Source: an uncultured Roseovarius sp. (GTDB lineage: Bacteria; Pseudomonadota; Alphaproteobacteria; Rhodobacterales; Rhodobacteraceae). From it: 64,000 nucleotides of DNA. The translations under genes were made by a program, and so were the position numbers. Each line of letters starts with the position of its first letter. Position 1 is the stretch's first letter. Under the pieces are notes generated by a model that ran no database searches, was not told the origin of the DNA, and was given only the letters and a program-made list of their open reading frames with translations. The stretch spans positions 248,001-312,000 of the forward strand of contig CANMBU010000001.1 in the NCBI GenBank assembly GCA_947496175.1. Direction: 5' to 3'. This document shows positions 25,367 through 34,257 of the stretch, in pieces.

Positions 25367-26790
25367 AGCCGATCTCCGAACAAAAACTGTGCCGCGCGAT
25401 CAAGCCGGATATGCGGCGGACCCTCGCCCGGCCTAAGCGTCAGAGGCGCAGGAGCAAATTTCATCACTTCGTACTGTGCCTCAAGCCAGCGCTCAGCCCC
25501 GTCGCGCGCCGGGTTCAGGATCTTGCCGGGATCGTCCGGCAAAGACCCGGGGTAAAAAGCTGCCTGTTTTCCGCGCTTACCAGTTTGAGTCAAAAGCGTG
25601 CCGCGAACGCAGTTGAGCGTCTCACCTTCATGCGTGCGCGTTTCCTCCGTTGTGGCCCGGATTGAGGCAAGTGCGAGCGCAGATGTTTCTGCCCCGGCAA
25701 ACGCGGCCCGGTCGCGTGCATCTCTTAATAGCGCCTCTATCAGGGCCGTGAGTTGCGCATGCTGTGAATGATGCAAATGATCGGCTTTCGTCGCAGCAAA
25801 GAGGATTTTCTCAACTCTGCGGCCCATGAAAATCCGGCTGAGGAATGCATTGGTCCCCGGACGAAATGCCTTCAGAATATCCCGCATCGCACGGCGCATG
25901 TCCTCCACCGCTTGTGGGCCGGAATGCACGGCGCCCAACGCGTCAACCAGCACAATCTGCCGGTCAATTCGGGCAAAATGATCCCGAAAGAACGGTTTGA
26001 CGATGCGGCTTTTGTAAGCCTCAAACCGCCGCTCAAACTCGCGCCAGAGGGATTTACGCCCAGGCGTGGAGGGCTGCGGCAAAGGGGCAAAGGTCAACAC
26101 CGGCGAGCCAGCCAAATCACCCGGCAGAAGGAACCGCCCCGGTGTGCAATCCGACAACCCGGCTGCGCGCGCCTGCGCAAGGTAGTCGGTGTAACTTTTG
26201 GCCAGCCTTTGCGCCACCGTTTCGTCCAGTAGGGCAGCCGCATCCTGCGCGCGCATCGTCTCAAGATACCCGGCCGCTTCGGACCGCGCGTCGGTACGCG
26301 ACAGGGTTTCCTCCGACCATTCTGCAAAGCTTTTGTCCAGCAGCCCCAGATCCAAAAGCCATTCACCGGGATAGTCGACAATATCCACATGCACTGTGCG
26401 TGGGCCTTGCAGACCACCCAGCAGCCCCGATGGACGGACGCGCAAGGAAAGTCGCAACTCTGAAATGGCCCGCGTGCTTTCGGGCCAATGCGGGTTCTCC
26501 GCTGTCAAAGCGCCTAGATGGGCTTCATAGTCAAAACGTGGCAAAGTGTCGTTTGGCTGTGGTTGCAGATAGGCCGCCGTGATCCGGCCATCCGCCGCAG
26601 CCAAGAGGCCAGGCATGCGCCCGCGATCCATCATATTCGCCACAAGCGAGGTGATGAACACAGTTTTACCAGCCCGGCTCAGCCCGGTGACACCAAGGCG
26701 AATTACCGGCTCTCGAAACACGCCCGATACCGTGTCCGACACGCTCTCAATACCGCGCGTCAGCCCATCTGCTAGTGTGGTGATAACCAA
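25363..26790 (-). CDS. ycjX: YcjX-like GTPase (DUF463)
   Basis: A 475-residue protein of the YcjX family. The P-loop is GLSRAGKTVFITS (about 35-47). Downstream are VDIVDYPGEWLLDLGLL, corresponding to the switch/Walker B region, and KADHLHHSQHAQL, the base-specificity region. Members are predicted GTPases paired with the YcjF membrane protein. The start is TTG at 26790, supported by a GGGG stretch about ten bases upstream. First gene of the operon; divergent from truA with 150 bp between. Confidence 0.9.
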   Translation of the reverse strand: MVITTLADGLTRGIESVSDTVSGVFREPVIRLGVTGLSRAGKTVFITSLVANMMDRGRMPGLLAAADGRITAAYLQPQPNDTLPRFDYEAHLGALTAENPHWPESTRAISELRLSLRVRPSGLLGGLQGPRTVHVDIVDYPGEWLLDLGLLDKSFAEWSEETLSRTDARSEAAGYLETMRAQDAAALLDETVAQRLAKSYTDYLAQARAAGLSDCTPGRFLLPGDLAGSPVLTFAPLPQPSTPGRKSLWREFERRFEAYKSRIVKPFFRDHFARIDRQIVLVDALGAVHSGPQAVEDMRRAMRDILKAFRPGTNAFLSRIFMGRRVEKILFAATKADHLHHSQHAQLTALIEALLRDARDRAAFAGAETSALALASIRATTEETRTHEGETLNCVRGTLLTQTGKRGKQAAFYPGSLPDDPGKILNPARDGAERWLEAQYEVMKFAPAPLTLRPGEGPPHIRLDRAAQFLFGDRL

Positions 26791-26940
26791 TGACTGCCCC
26801 CTTTGGCCTCAAGATAAGCGTGCGCCGCTCAGCTTGCCAGAGGGAAGTCAGCGGGGAATTTTCGCGCAAAAACCCATCGGAAGAACAGGCCGCATGACGA
26901 GGGATTGTGCATAACCCAATACGCAGGCTACAAGCCCGCC

Positions 26941-27711
26941 ATGCCACGTTATGCCCTGAAAGTTGAATACAATGGCGCGCCTTTTGCCGGGTGGCAAAGA
27001 CAAGCCGACCAGCCATCGGTACAAGGGGCCATTGAGGCTGCTCTTGCCAAGCTGGAACCGGGCGCGCACACCATTGCCGCGGCAGGGCGGACCGATGCGG
27101 GCGTACATGGCCTCGCACAAGTGGCACAGTGTGATCTGGAAAAGGACTGGAATCCTTTTCGCCTGTCTGAAGCGCTCAATCACCACCTCAAGCCGCTTCC
27201 CGTGGCAATCCTGGACTGCGCGCAAACGGATGAAGATTGGCACGCACGGTTCTCAGCCGTAGAGCGGCAGTATCTCTTTCGGCTTTTGATGCGCCGTGCG
27301 CCGGCGACCCATGAGGCCGGGCTGGTGTGGCAGGTGGCCTATGATCTGGATGTCGATGCGATGCGTGCAGGTGCGGCGCATCTCATCGGCAATCACGATT
27401 TCACCACCTTTCGGTCCAGCATCTGCCAGGCCAAAAGCCCGGTCAAAACTTTGGATGAGATTGAGATCGAGTGGCAGGAGGGATTGAGTGGGCCGGAAGT
27501 ACATTTCCACCTGCGCGCCCGGTCGTTCCTGCACAACCAGGTCCGAAGCATCGTTGGCACCTTGGAACGTGTGGGTCGAGGCGCATGGGTGCCAGACGAC
27601 ATAAGAACGGCCTTAAACGCCTGCGACCGCGCAGCCTGCGGCCCGGTCTGCCCCCCGCAAGGTCTCTATCTTGCTGGCGTGACATATCCCAACGACCCAT
27701 TTGCCGATTAG
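26941..27711 (+). CDS. truA: tRNA pseudouridine(38-40) synthase TruA
   Basis: A 256-residue pseudouridine synthase. The catalytic aspartate is Asp52 in [16 protein letters not shown]-terminal [19 protein letters not shown] and C-terminal [21 protein letters not shown] are family hallmarks. The frame extends 12 codons upstream, but the ATG at 26941 gives the normal start. It modifies positions 38-40 of the anticodon stem-loop in many tRNAs. Two tRNA genes follow immediately. Confidence 0.96.
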   Translation: MPRYALKVEYNGAPFAGWQRQADQPSVQGAIEAALAKLEPGAHTIAAAGRTDAGVHGLAQVAQCDLEKDWNPFRLSEALNHHLKPLPVAILDCAQTDEDWHARFSAVERQYLFRLLMRRAPATHEAGLVWQVAYDLDVDAMRAGAAHLIGNHDFTTFRSSICQAKSPVKTLDEIEIEWQEGLSGPEVHFHLRARSFLHNQVRSIVGTLERVGRGAWVPDDIRTALNACDRAACGPVCPPQGLYLAGVTYPNDPFAD

Positions 27712-27752
27712 CCTTTGATCTTGGCCTGTGACGCGGCTAAACCAAAGCCAGC

Positions 27753-27829
27753 GGTCCCGTAGCTCAACTGGATAGAGCAGCTGACTTCTAATCAGCAGGC
27801 TGAGGGTTCGAGTCCTTCCGGGATCGCCA
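27753..27829 (+). tRNA. tRNA-Arg (anticodon TCT)
   Basis: 77 nt with encoded CCA. Acceptor GGTCCCG (27753-27759) pairs with CGGGATC (27819-27825) with one G-T; discriminator G26. The anticodon stem GCTGA/TCAGC encloses loop CTTCTAA, giving TCT. T-arm GAGGG-TTCGAGT-CCTTC is present. It decodes AGA/AGG arginine codons, which are rare in this GC-rich genome. Confidence 0.95.
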
Positions 27830-27893
27830 CGTTTTAGTCCGCGACCATGCATCCGAAGACAACCGCGCAGTCTAAGTGTCTTGCTTGATTTTA

Positions 27894-27968
27894 TGGTGCC
27901 CGGGGGCGGAATCGAACCACCGACACGAGGATTTTCAATCCACTGCTCTACCCCTGAGCTACCCGGGC
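27894..27968 (-). tRNA. tRNA-Phe (anticodon GAA)
   Basis: 75 nt with encoded CCA on the minus strand. The acceptor GCCCGGG starts at 27968 and pairs with CCCGGGC. The anticodon loop TTGAAAA gives GAA. The anticodon stem GTGGA/TCCTC contains one T-T mismatch at its second pair. The D-arm and T-arm (GGTGG-TTCGATT-CCGCC) are normal. Convergent with the tRNA-Arg gene 65 bp away. Confidence 0.93.
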
Positions 27969-28040
27969 ACGTGAAACGCGGGGCGTTTACGTCGCAGCGT
28001 TCTAGGCGACCTGCTTGGCGCTGTCCAGAGGCATTTTCGT

Positions 28041-28226
28041 TCAATTCATCGGTCTTTTCGTGAAGTCTGGTAAGCGTAATTCAACCTCGTCCGCCTCGTC
28101 TGCGTCATCAGACGCCACGACATATTTCCCGCGCATCCAATTGGCCAGATCCACATCCGCACAGCGCTTGGAGCAAAACGGACGCACCGCTTGAACCGTG
28201 TCTTTTCCGCAAATCGGACAGCTCAT
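28041..28226 (-). CDS. yacG: DNA gyrase inhibitor / zinc-finger protein YacG
   Basis: A 61-residue protein with the YacG zinc site Cys3-x2-Cys6 and Cys18-x3-Cys22 (CPICGK ... FCSKRCAD), followed by DLANWMRGKYVV. In E. coli YacG binds GyrB and inhibits supercoiling. The ATG overlaps the rng stop by 4 bp. Last gene of the infA-maf-rng-yacG run. Confidence 0.92.
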   Translation of the reverse strand: MSCPICGKDTVQAVRPFCSKRCADVDLANWMRGKYVVASDDADEADEVELRLPDFTKRPMN

Positions 28227-29248
28227 GTCATTCCCCCGCTCAAAGGCAAGCGATCCCGCTTGCGTTGCAACTCATAATGGCCCAGCGGAGTCCAACCGAC
28301 CAGTGTCGTCTCGACCGTGTCCTTGCGAAACGCAGCGCGCAGGGCGCTTTCGAATGCACGGCGGTCCCGCTTGGGCATCGGGGCCAGATCAAGCACAACC
28401 TGTCCGCCCAAACCCCGCACGCGAAGCTCACGAGGCAGGGCCTGTGCCGCGGCGAGATTGGCCTTGAACCCAGCGGATGCGGACGTGTCTGCGCCTGTGT
28501 TTACGTCTACCGCAATCAAGGCCCGTGTGGGTTCTACATAGAGGGAAGCCCCGCCCGAGAGCTTTACATGCGACTGCATAAAACCATCGAGAAGATCTAA
28601 AACCCCATGATCTTCAAAGCCTTGCGGAGCATCAACCCAAAGATCCGGCTGCGGCCAATCGCGCCAGGCCAACTCATGCGGCCCATCGCCTTCAAGCAGT
28701 TTCTCAGGCCCACCCTCATCGGCGTCCCCGGCCACGTGTGAGGCGACCGACAGCATTTGCGCGATGTCTTCGGCAATCGCGTTATCCTCTGCTTCGGCGC
28801 AGGAGGAACGCAGGATTAACCCCGCCTCCTGTCCGTCCATAGCCGTCTTGCCCAAAACAATCAGAGCATCCCGGCGGTCTTCATCGCGAATGGCGCGCGA
28901 GACATTCACACCAGGGGCATGAGGCGTCACAATCGCATATCGGCTCTTGAACAATAGCCGCGCGGTGACGGGAATAGCTTTGCCCGGTTCGGCATACCCT
29001 GTGACCTGTACAAGAATAGGCTTCCCTGCCCCCAGGCCCTTGATATTTCTTAAAAACCCCATGCCATCGGGCGTCTTGACGAACATGCCACCCTGCCCCT
29101 TAACCGGACGATCCGAGATAGCACGGTAAATCGTTCCCGGGCGCGGCTGATCGCTGTCGCGGAGAAAATCAACCAGTTGTCCGTCTTCGATCAGGGCAGC
29201 GGCCTCGGCCTCGCCCACGTGACCTAGAGCGACCACCCGTCCCTTCAT
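28223..29248 (-). CDS. rng: Short RNase E/G family endoribonuclease
   Basis: A 341-residue member of the RNase E/G family, much shorter than RNase E or RNase G (about 490 or more). The two metal-binding aspartates are in place: Asp248 in [13 protein letters not shown] and Asp287 in [11 protein letters not shown]. The N-terminal S1-like part is reduced, and the zinc-link and C-terminal scaffold region are absent. Single-strand-specific RNA cleavage is inferred from the family; with the zinc-link missing, oligomerisation may differ. It overlaps maf and yacG by 4 bp each. Confidence 0.88.
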   Translation of the reverse strand: MKGRVVALGHVGEAEAAALIEDGQLVDFLRDSDQPRPGTIYRAISDRPVKGQGGMFVKTPDGMGFLRNIKGLGAGKPILVQVTGYAEPGKAIPVTARLLFKSRYAIVTPHAPGVNVSRAIRDEDRRDALIVLGKTAMDGQEAGLILRSSCAEAEDNAIAEDIAQMLSVASHVAGDADEGGPEKLLEGDGPHELAWRDWPQPDLWVDAPQGFEDHGVLDLLDGFMQSHVKLSGGASLYVEPTRALIAVDVNTGADTSASAGFKANLAAAQALPRELRVRGLGGQVVLDLAPMPKRDRRAFESALRAAFRKDTVETTLVGWTPLGHYELQRKRDRLPLSGGMT

Positions 29249-29844
29249 GCGCCACCCTCAAACACAGGATATCCCGCCGCCTGTAAGAGCCCGGCGGTTT
29301 CGGTCAAAGGCAAGCCAACAACAGCCGTAAAGGAGCCTTGAATCCAGGGGATCAGCGCGCCGGCCGGGCCTTGAATTCCATAGGCCCCGGCCTTACCACG
29401 CCAATCTTCCGTTGCCAGATAGGCGCGCAACTCGGACTCAGAAAGCCGCTTCATTTTCACATCCGTGACCACATCCTTTTCCCAGATCTGGTCCCCCCGA
29501 CGCACAGCAACAGCGGTAATCACCTTGTGCCGCCGTCCCGACATCAGGCGCAGAAACGCCTCTGCCTCACCCACGTTTTCGGGTTTGCCTAAAATACGTC
29601 GGCCCAAAGAAACGGTAGTGTCCGCCGACAATACGACGTCATCCTCCGTGGCTTTGACCGCATACGCCTTTTCGCGTGCCATGCGCACACAATACAGCCG
29701 GGGCAACTCACTTTTTGAAGGGGTTTCGTCAATATCAGGCGGACAAATGTCGTCCGGCACGACACCGATCTGCGCCAACAGCTCACGCCGGCGCGGGCTG
29801 CCTGATCCGAGGATCAAACGCGCTGACTTCATGTTATTCCGCAT
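29245..29844 (-). CDS. maf: Maf-family nucleoside triphosphate pyrophosphatase
   Basis: A 199-residue house-cleaning NTP pyrophosphatase. It has [18 protein letters not shown] at the N-terminus, [12 protein letters not shown] around the catalytic aspartate, and [11 protein letters not shown] near the C-terminus. The family hydrolyses modified nucleotides such as m5UTP or dTTP. Start 29844 is preferred by GGA eight bases upstream; the ATG four codons later is possible. It follows infA and overlaps rng by 4 bp. Confidence 0.92.
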   Translation of the reverse strand: MRNNMKSARLILGSGSPRRRELLAQIGVVPDDICPPDIDETPSKSELPRLYCVRMAREKAYAVKATEDDVVLSADTTVSLGRRILGKPENVGEAEAFLRLMSGRRHKVITAVAVRRGDQIWEKDVVTDVKMKRLSESELRAYLATEDWRGKAGAYGIQGPAGALIPWIQGSFTAVVGLPLTETAGLLQAAGYPVFEGGA

Positions 29845-29890
29845 CTTATCCGAACACCGTTTCCCAAGTTTCGGACTGCGGACACCGCAG

Positions 29891-30109
29891 TTACTTGAAG
29901 CGATAGTTGATCCGGCCTTTGGTCAGATCATAGGGGGTCATCTCGACTTGAACTTTGTCGCCCGCCAGAACGCGAATGCGGTTCTTGCGCATCTTTCCTG
30001 CCGTGTGGGCGATAATCTCATGGCCGTTCTCAAGCTCGACCCGGAATGTCGCGTTAGGCAGGAGTTCCTTGACGACACCTGGAAATTCGAGCGTGTCTTC
30101 CTTGGCCAT
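29891..30109 (-). CDS. infA: Translation initiation factor IF-1
   Basis: A 72-residue S1/OB-fold protein, the exact usual IF-1 length, starting [13 protein letters not shown] and containing [20 protein letters not shown]. It binds the A site of the 30S subunit during initiation. An AAAGGAGAT ribosome-binding site lies a few bases upstream. A 7-bp hairpin at 30127-30147 lies in its leader. First gene of the infA-maf-rng-yacG run. Confidence 0.97.
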   Translation of the reverse strand: MAKEDTLEFPGVVKELLPNATFRVELENGHEIIAHTAGKMRKNRIRVLAGDKVQVEMTPYDLTKGRINYRFK

Positions 30110-30188
30110 GGTATCTCCTTTGTTTGGCGTCCCTCACATTGGGACGCGCCTTAAATGGTCCTATTTGTGGTGTTTTTCAAGCTGAATA

Positions 30189-31073
30189 TTACTTTAGAGA
30201 CCGCGACGTCACGCGTTTGTCACGGCCCTCTTGTTCGGCCCAATGCGCTCGGCCCAATACCCGCCCATCGGCCCGGACATGGGCAATTTGCTCAAGATCA
30301 ACCTCGGCATACGTCCAGCCCGGTGTGTTGAGCTCGCCCTCGGCCAACACGCCCGTATCAGGAAATCCGGCATCCGGCGGACCAAAAATGCCCCCCATCC
30401 CTGTGGTAAGGTCCGCCACTTCGTTCCAGGGCGCCTCTCCCACCAAAGATGCCATCACGCTGACGCATTGCGTCTCAAGGGCACGCGCCATTGCCCCAAT
30501 CCGAACGCGCCAATATCCCGACAAAGCCTCTGTACAGGAAGGAGCAAGGATCAAATCCGCATCATGAAATGCCCGGCCCAGAAGCGGAAATTCACTGTCA
30601 TAACAGATAAGTATGCCAATTTTACCGATGGCAGTTTCGAAGAGCTGCAACCCTCTACCGGACGCGGCGTGCATCGGGTCACGCTCCCATCGCGTCATGA
30701 TCTGTTTGTCCTGTATACCTATTGCACCCGTTGGTGTGATCAGCCTTGCGCGATTGACAGGACGATCTCCAAGCTCCGGATCATAAACGGGCGCAGAACC
30801 TGCACAGATGTGCACGTCATATTTGGCCGCAAGCTCAACATGCAAAGCATCCGCCTCTGGGACGCGGTCGGACACCGCGTGCAAGGACTTCTCCAAATCC
30901 GAAGCCACCTCTGGTCCTGACAGCATGGCCAGCTCCATGGCCGCATATTCAGGAAAAACCAGTAGCTTAGCCTCCTGCCCCGCCGCCTCTGCAACCCAGT
31001 TTTCTATCTTTTGGGCATACGCGCTCCAGGTTTTGACTGGATCGAGCGGATAGGCTGCGGTGGCGACTTTCAT
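30189..31073 (-). CDS. Carbon-nitrogen hydrolase (nitrilase superfamily)
   Basis: A 294-residue nitrilase-fold amidohydrolase. The triad is visible: Glu in LLVFPEYAAMEL, Lys in GIQDKQIMTRWE and Cys in GILICYDSEFPLL. Branches of this family act on amides, N-carbamoyl compounds or omega-amides; none of the diagnostic branch motifs is clear to me. Its ATG overlaps the glycosyltransferase stop by 4 bp, so the two form an operon and may work on the same pathway. Confidence 0.88.
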   Translation of the reverse strand: MKVATAAYPLDPVKTWSAYAQKIENWVAEAAGQEAKLLVFPEYAAMELAMLSGPEVASDLEKSLHAVSDRVPEADALHVELAAKYDVHICAGSAPVYDPELGDRPVNRARLITPTGAIGIQDKQIMTRWERDPMHAASGRGLQLFETAIGKIGILICYDSEFPLLGRAFHDADLILAPSCTEALSGYWRVRIGAMARALETQCVSVMASLVGEAPWNEVADLTTGMGGIFGPPDAGFPDTGVLAEGELNTPGWTYAEVDLEQIAHVRADGRVLGRAHWAEQEGRDKRVTSRSLK

Positions 31074-32218
31074 ATGGCTCTGGCCTTGTTGACATAGCTG
31101 CTTAGGCTTTGAAACACTTCGCGCGGCGAAGCGGTCGACGGTAACCCTGCGAGCGTCAGGGCGTTCGACTTCACGTCAAGAACTGATGTGACATCGAACC
31201 CATGATCAGACCGAAATCCATCAAAACCCGCCATCACAAGCGCCTCTGGCATAGAACAACCGCGCGCTGTCAGACCTGTCTGCAAATCAAACCCGTGTGC
31301 TGACAAAGCGGCAGAACAAAGCAGTTGAATACGCTCTTCGGGACCCTCCGGCGCAAAGTTTTTTGCCTCCGCGAGCGGCAAAACCCGAGATGTAGGCCAC
31401 GCCGCCAAAGCACCTTTCAGAACTTCTGCTTGCGCTGACCCATCGTCTTCCAAAAAAACACGCACTACTGCACCCGCCTTGGCCCGCATAGAGCAAAGCC
31501 CAAAGGCATTTTGCAATACTTCCCCAGCGGTCTGCGCCAGAACAACAAGTTCTTCGGTGATCCGGGTCTGCTGACATGAGAGCAAAAATCCCATGATCGT
31601 TTCCGCCATCTTGTTGTAGTGACCAACATCGCGCATATCATGCTCGATCCGGCCAATATCGGCCTCAATCACCTTCGCTCCGGCGGCATAAACACGCACC
31701 ATGACGTCCAGATCAGCGGCATAATTGCCGACGATCTCCTGATGGGCGATTAATGATCGGTTGACGAGGTAAATTCCGGTGTTTGGTGACCTTAGCCCCT
31801 TCAGGTCAGGAAAAAGCCAGGAAATTCCTGGCTTTACGAGCAATCTCGTCATCGGCATATTGTCTTTGGGGTCGGTCCAGTCGCCTTTGATCAGGCCGAT
31901 ATTGCCACCACGCGCATCCACCATTTCAGAAAATAGTTTAACGTTAAACTTTTCCAGATCCGCATCAACTTTCATCACCCAATCATGGGCCGCAGCGGCC
32001 AGTCCAGCGCGCACGGCATGGCCCATTCCGGCTTGCGGTTCAAAGACGCTCCGCGCGCCCGCCTCCTGCGCCAGTTTTGCGGTGTCATCCTGAGAGGCAT
32101 TGTCGACAACGACCACCTCATCGACCCAGTCCATACTCAGAAGATGGCCTACAACTGAACCAATCGTCTCGGCCTCATTGCGGGCGGGAACAACAACTGA
32201 GAGAGGCAGGCGTGTCAC
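31070..32218 (-). CDS. Family 2 glycosyltransferase with unassigned C-terminal domain
   Basis: A 382-residue protein. The N-terminal GT-A domain has LSVVVPARNEAETIGSV, the nucleotide-binding VVVDNASQDDT and a DAD-type metal motif in MKVDADLEKF. The acceptor side has RSPNTGIYLVNRSLI. Layout resembles glucosyl-3-phosphoglycerate synthase-type enzymes rather than processive synthases. The last 140 residues (from about 240) have no fold I recognise. No membrane segments. Co-transcribed with the nitrilase-family gene; donor and acceptor unknown. Confidence 0.82.
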   Translation of the reverse strand: MTRLPLSVVVPARNEAETIGSVVGHLLSMDWVDEVVVVDNASQDDTAKLAQEAGARSVFEPQAGMGHAVRAGLAAAAHDWVMKVDADLEKFNVKLFSEMVDARGGNIGLIKGDWTDPKDNMPMTRLLVKPGISWLFPDLKGLRSPNTGIYLVNRSLIAHQEIVGNYAADLDVMVRVYAAGAKVIEADIGRIEHDMRDVGHYNKMAETIMGFLLSCQQTRITEELVVLAQTAGEVLQNAFGLCSMRAKAGAVVRVFLEDDGSAQAEVLKGALAAWPTSRVLPLAEAKNFAPEGPEERIQLLCSAALSAHGFDLQTGLTARGCSMPEALVMAGFDGFRSDHGFDVTSVLDVKSNALTLAGLPSTASPREVFQSLSSYVNKARAI

Positions 32219-32292
32219 GAAATGAATCCGACGTCTTGTTCAGGTCACCTAGATGCTTAGTGCCAACGCGACGGGGTCACAAGTCGCGTCGC

Positions 32293-33210
32293 TCATGCTG
32301 GTTCCACGGGCTTTTGCAAATGCAGCGGGATTTCCCGTGCCAGCCGGATCAAATGCGCCATGAATGGCTTATCCGCATCATCTTCTCTGATTGCTGCGTA
32401 GAGCCGTTTGGTCACGCCCTTGGGAGTCAGTTTCCGGGTCACGTATTCCGTGCTGCTGCGCTGCTCTCGCAAAACCCAATCGGGCAAGACCGCGACACCG
32501 CGGTTGGACGCCACCAAAAGCAGGATCACCGCGGTCAGTTCAATCTGACGCACCGCACGCGGCTCGACCTTGGCGGGCGTCAGCAATTCGGTGAACACAT
32601 CCAACCGTGACCGATCCACCGGGTAAGTGATCAGTGTCTCATCCCGAAAATCTTCGGCGATAACGTGATCGCGGGCAGTCAGAGCATGCTGGCTTGAGGC
32701 GACAAACAGCGGCTCATAGTCGAAAAGCGGTTGAAAAACAACACCATCCAGCGTTTCAGGATCAGAAGAGACCACAAGATCGACCTCTTCCTTTTGCAGC
32801 GCTGGTAAAGCATCAAAGGCAAGCCCGGGCCGGATATCAATATCGACGTCCGCCCATGTCTGGCGAAACCGCTCCAGCACCGGGAAGAGCCACTCAAAAC
32901 AGGCATGACACTCAATAGCGATATGCAATCGCCCCGCACTGCCCTGGCGCAAACCTGAAAACTCTGCCTCAAGCGCCTCAACCTCAGGCAGCACCTTTTC
33001 AGCCACTCGCAACAACCTCAAACCTGCCGCCGAAAGCTTCAGAGGCTTAGACCGCCGCACGAACAGCTCAACTCCCGCCTGATCTTCCAGCCCTTTGATC
33101 TGATGCGACAAAGCAGACTGCGTGATGTGCAAAAGATCAGCCGCACGTGCCAGGCCACCCGCCTGATGAATGGCTCGAATCGTGCGGAGATGTCGAAAGT
33201 CGATATGCAT
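32293..33210 (-). CDS. metR: LysR-type regulator, MetR-like
   Basis: A 305-residue LysR protein. The HTH is FRHLRTIRAIHQAGGLARAA ... SQSALSHQIKGLED-like within the first 60 residues. The effector domain contains IAIECHACFEWLFPVL, a segment typical of MetR, which senses homocysteine. It is divergent from metF with two MetR-type dyads in the 103-bp gap, which strongly supports MetR identity and mutual control. Confidence 0.88.
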   Translation of the reverse strand: MHIDFRHLRTIRAIHQAGGLARAADLLHITQSALSHQIKGLEDQAGVELFVRRSKPLKLSAAGLRLLRVAEKVLPEVEALEAEFSGLRQGSAGRLHIAIECHACFEWLFPVLERFRQTWADVDIDIRPGLAFDALPALQKEEVDLVVSSDPETLDGVVFQPLFDYEPLFVASSQHALTARDHVIAEDFRDETLITYPVDRSRLDVFTELLTPAKVEPRAVRQIELTAVILLLVASNRGVAVLPDWVLREQRSSTEYVTRKLTPKGVTKRLYAAIREDDADKPFMAHLIRLAREIPLHLQKPVEPA

Positions 33211-33216
33211 GATTTA

Positions 33217-33229
33217 TGAGGTCGCCTCA
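33217..33229. promoter_or_regulatory. Candidate MetR site 1
   Basis: TGAG-GTCGC-CTCA, a perfect 13-bp dyad close to the MetR consensus TGAA-N5-TTCA with two compensating differences. It lies 7 bp upstream of the metR ATG and is centred 31 bp from site 2, about three helical turns. Confidence 0.6.
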
Positions 33230-33247
33230 TTCAAACAATGAATTTTA

Positions 33248-33260
33248 TGAAGTTGTTTCA
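33248..33260. promoter_or_regulatory. Candidate MetR site 2
   Basis: TGAA-GTTGT-TTCA matches the MetR consensus TGAA-N5-TTCA exactly. It lies 54 bp before the metF ATG in the metR-metF intergenic region. Confidence 0.75.
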
Positions 33261-33313
33261 CATAAACGACTTTGCGACAAGGTTCTCATCTGTTCTTACC
33301 GGAGCTCACTGCC

Positions 33314-34180
33314 ATGTCCGCGCCATCCGTATCCTTCGAATTCTTCCCGCCCAAATCGCTGGAGGCGTCGTTTCGCCTGTGGGACACTGTGCAGACTCTC
33401 GCCCCACTCGCCCCGCAATTTGTGTCCGTCACATACGGCGCAGGCGGCACCACGCGGGAACTGACGCGCGATGCCGTGGCCACTTTGCACAAATCCAGCG
33501 GCCTGAACGTGGCGGCTCACCTGACATGCGTGGGCGCAAGCCGTGAGGAAACACTTGCCGTCGCGCAGGACTATGCCAAGGCGGGTGTAAAAGACATCGT
33601 CGCTCTGCGCGGCGATCCTCCTAAGGGTGCCGCAAACTTTGAGCCACACCCAAACGGCTTTGCTGATAGTTGTGAGTTGATCTCGTCTCTGGCAGACACC
33701 GGTAATTTCAACATTCGTGTCGGTGCCTATCCTGAAAAGCATCCCGAAGCCGCGAGCCAAAAAGCCAACATTGATTGGCTCAAGCGCAAGATAGATGCAG
33801 GTGCATCCGGGGCAATCACGCAGTTCTTCTTTGAGGCTGAGACATTCTTCCGCTTCCGTGACGCCTGTGCCAAGGCGGGGATCAACGCTCCCATCATTCC
33901 CGGTGTTTTGCCCATCGAAAACTGGTCTGGCACCCTCCGGTTTGCCAAGGCCTGTGGCGCTTCCGTCCCGACCTGGCTCAGCGATGCGTTTGACAAGGCT
34001 GTGCGCGACGGGCGTGAAGAGCTTCTGGCCACCGCGGTTGCAACAGAACTTTGCAGCAACCTAATGGACGAGGGCGTCCAACACTTACACTTCTACACAC
34101 TCAACCGCCCCGAATTGACCCGCGACATCTGCCACGCTTTGGGCGTCACACCAAAAACAGAGCTACGCCACGTCGCCTGA
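33314..34180 (+). CDS. metF: Methylenetetrahydrofolate reductase
   Basis: A 288-residue flavoprotein reducing 5,10-methylene-THF to 5-methyl-THF for methionine synthesis. It has VSFEFFPPKS with the catalytic Glu9, FVSVTYGAGGTTRE, and DIVALRGDPPKG around the FAD/folate site. QFFFEAETFF and CxKAGINAPIIPGVLPI-like regions follow. The ATG at 33314 gives the usual N-terminus. Divergent from metR; ends with its own terminator. Confidence 0.96.
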   Translation: MSAPSVSFEFFPPKSLEASFRLWDTVQTLAPLAPQFVSVTYGAGGTTRELTRDAVATLHKSSGLNVAAHLTCVGASREETLAVAQDYAKAGVKDIVALRGDPPKGAANFEPHPNGFADSCELISSLADTGNFNIRVGAYPEKHPEAASQKANIDWLKRKIDAGASGAITQFFFEAETFFRFRDACAKAGINAPIIPGVLPIENWSGTLRFAKACGASVPTWLSDAFDKAVRDGREELLATAVATELCSNLMDEGVQHLHFYTLNRPELTRDICHALGVTPKTELRHVA

Positions 34181-34221
34181 TCCCAAGACCCCTGTGAGGG
34201 TTCCACAAACCCGCACACCCT

Positions 34222-34256
34222 GCCCCCGCTCGTTCCCCATGAGTGGGGGCTTTTTT
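34222..34256 (+). terminator. Rho-independent terminator after metF
   Basis: Stem GCCCCCGCTC (34222-34231) / GAGTGGGGGC (34241-34250) with one G-T pair, 9-base loop, then six Ts. The T run ends two bases before the convergent DUF2235 stop. Confidence 0.92.
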
Positions 34257-34257
34257 G

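Noticed and set aside
27753..27968. tRNA genes as insertion sites of an integrated element
   Set aside because: Flanked by core genes on both sides (truA, yacG), with no integrase and no partial tRNA duplicate visible nearby.
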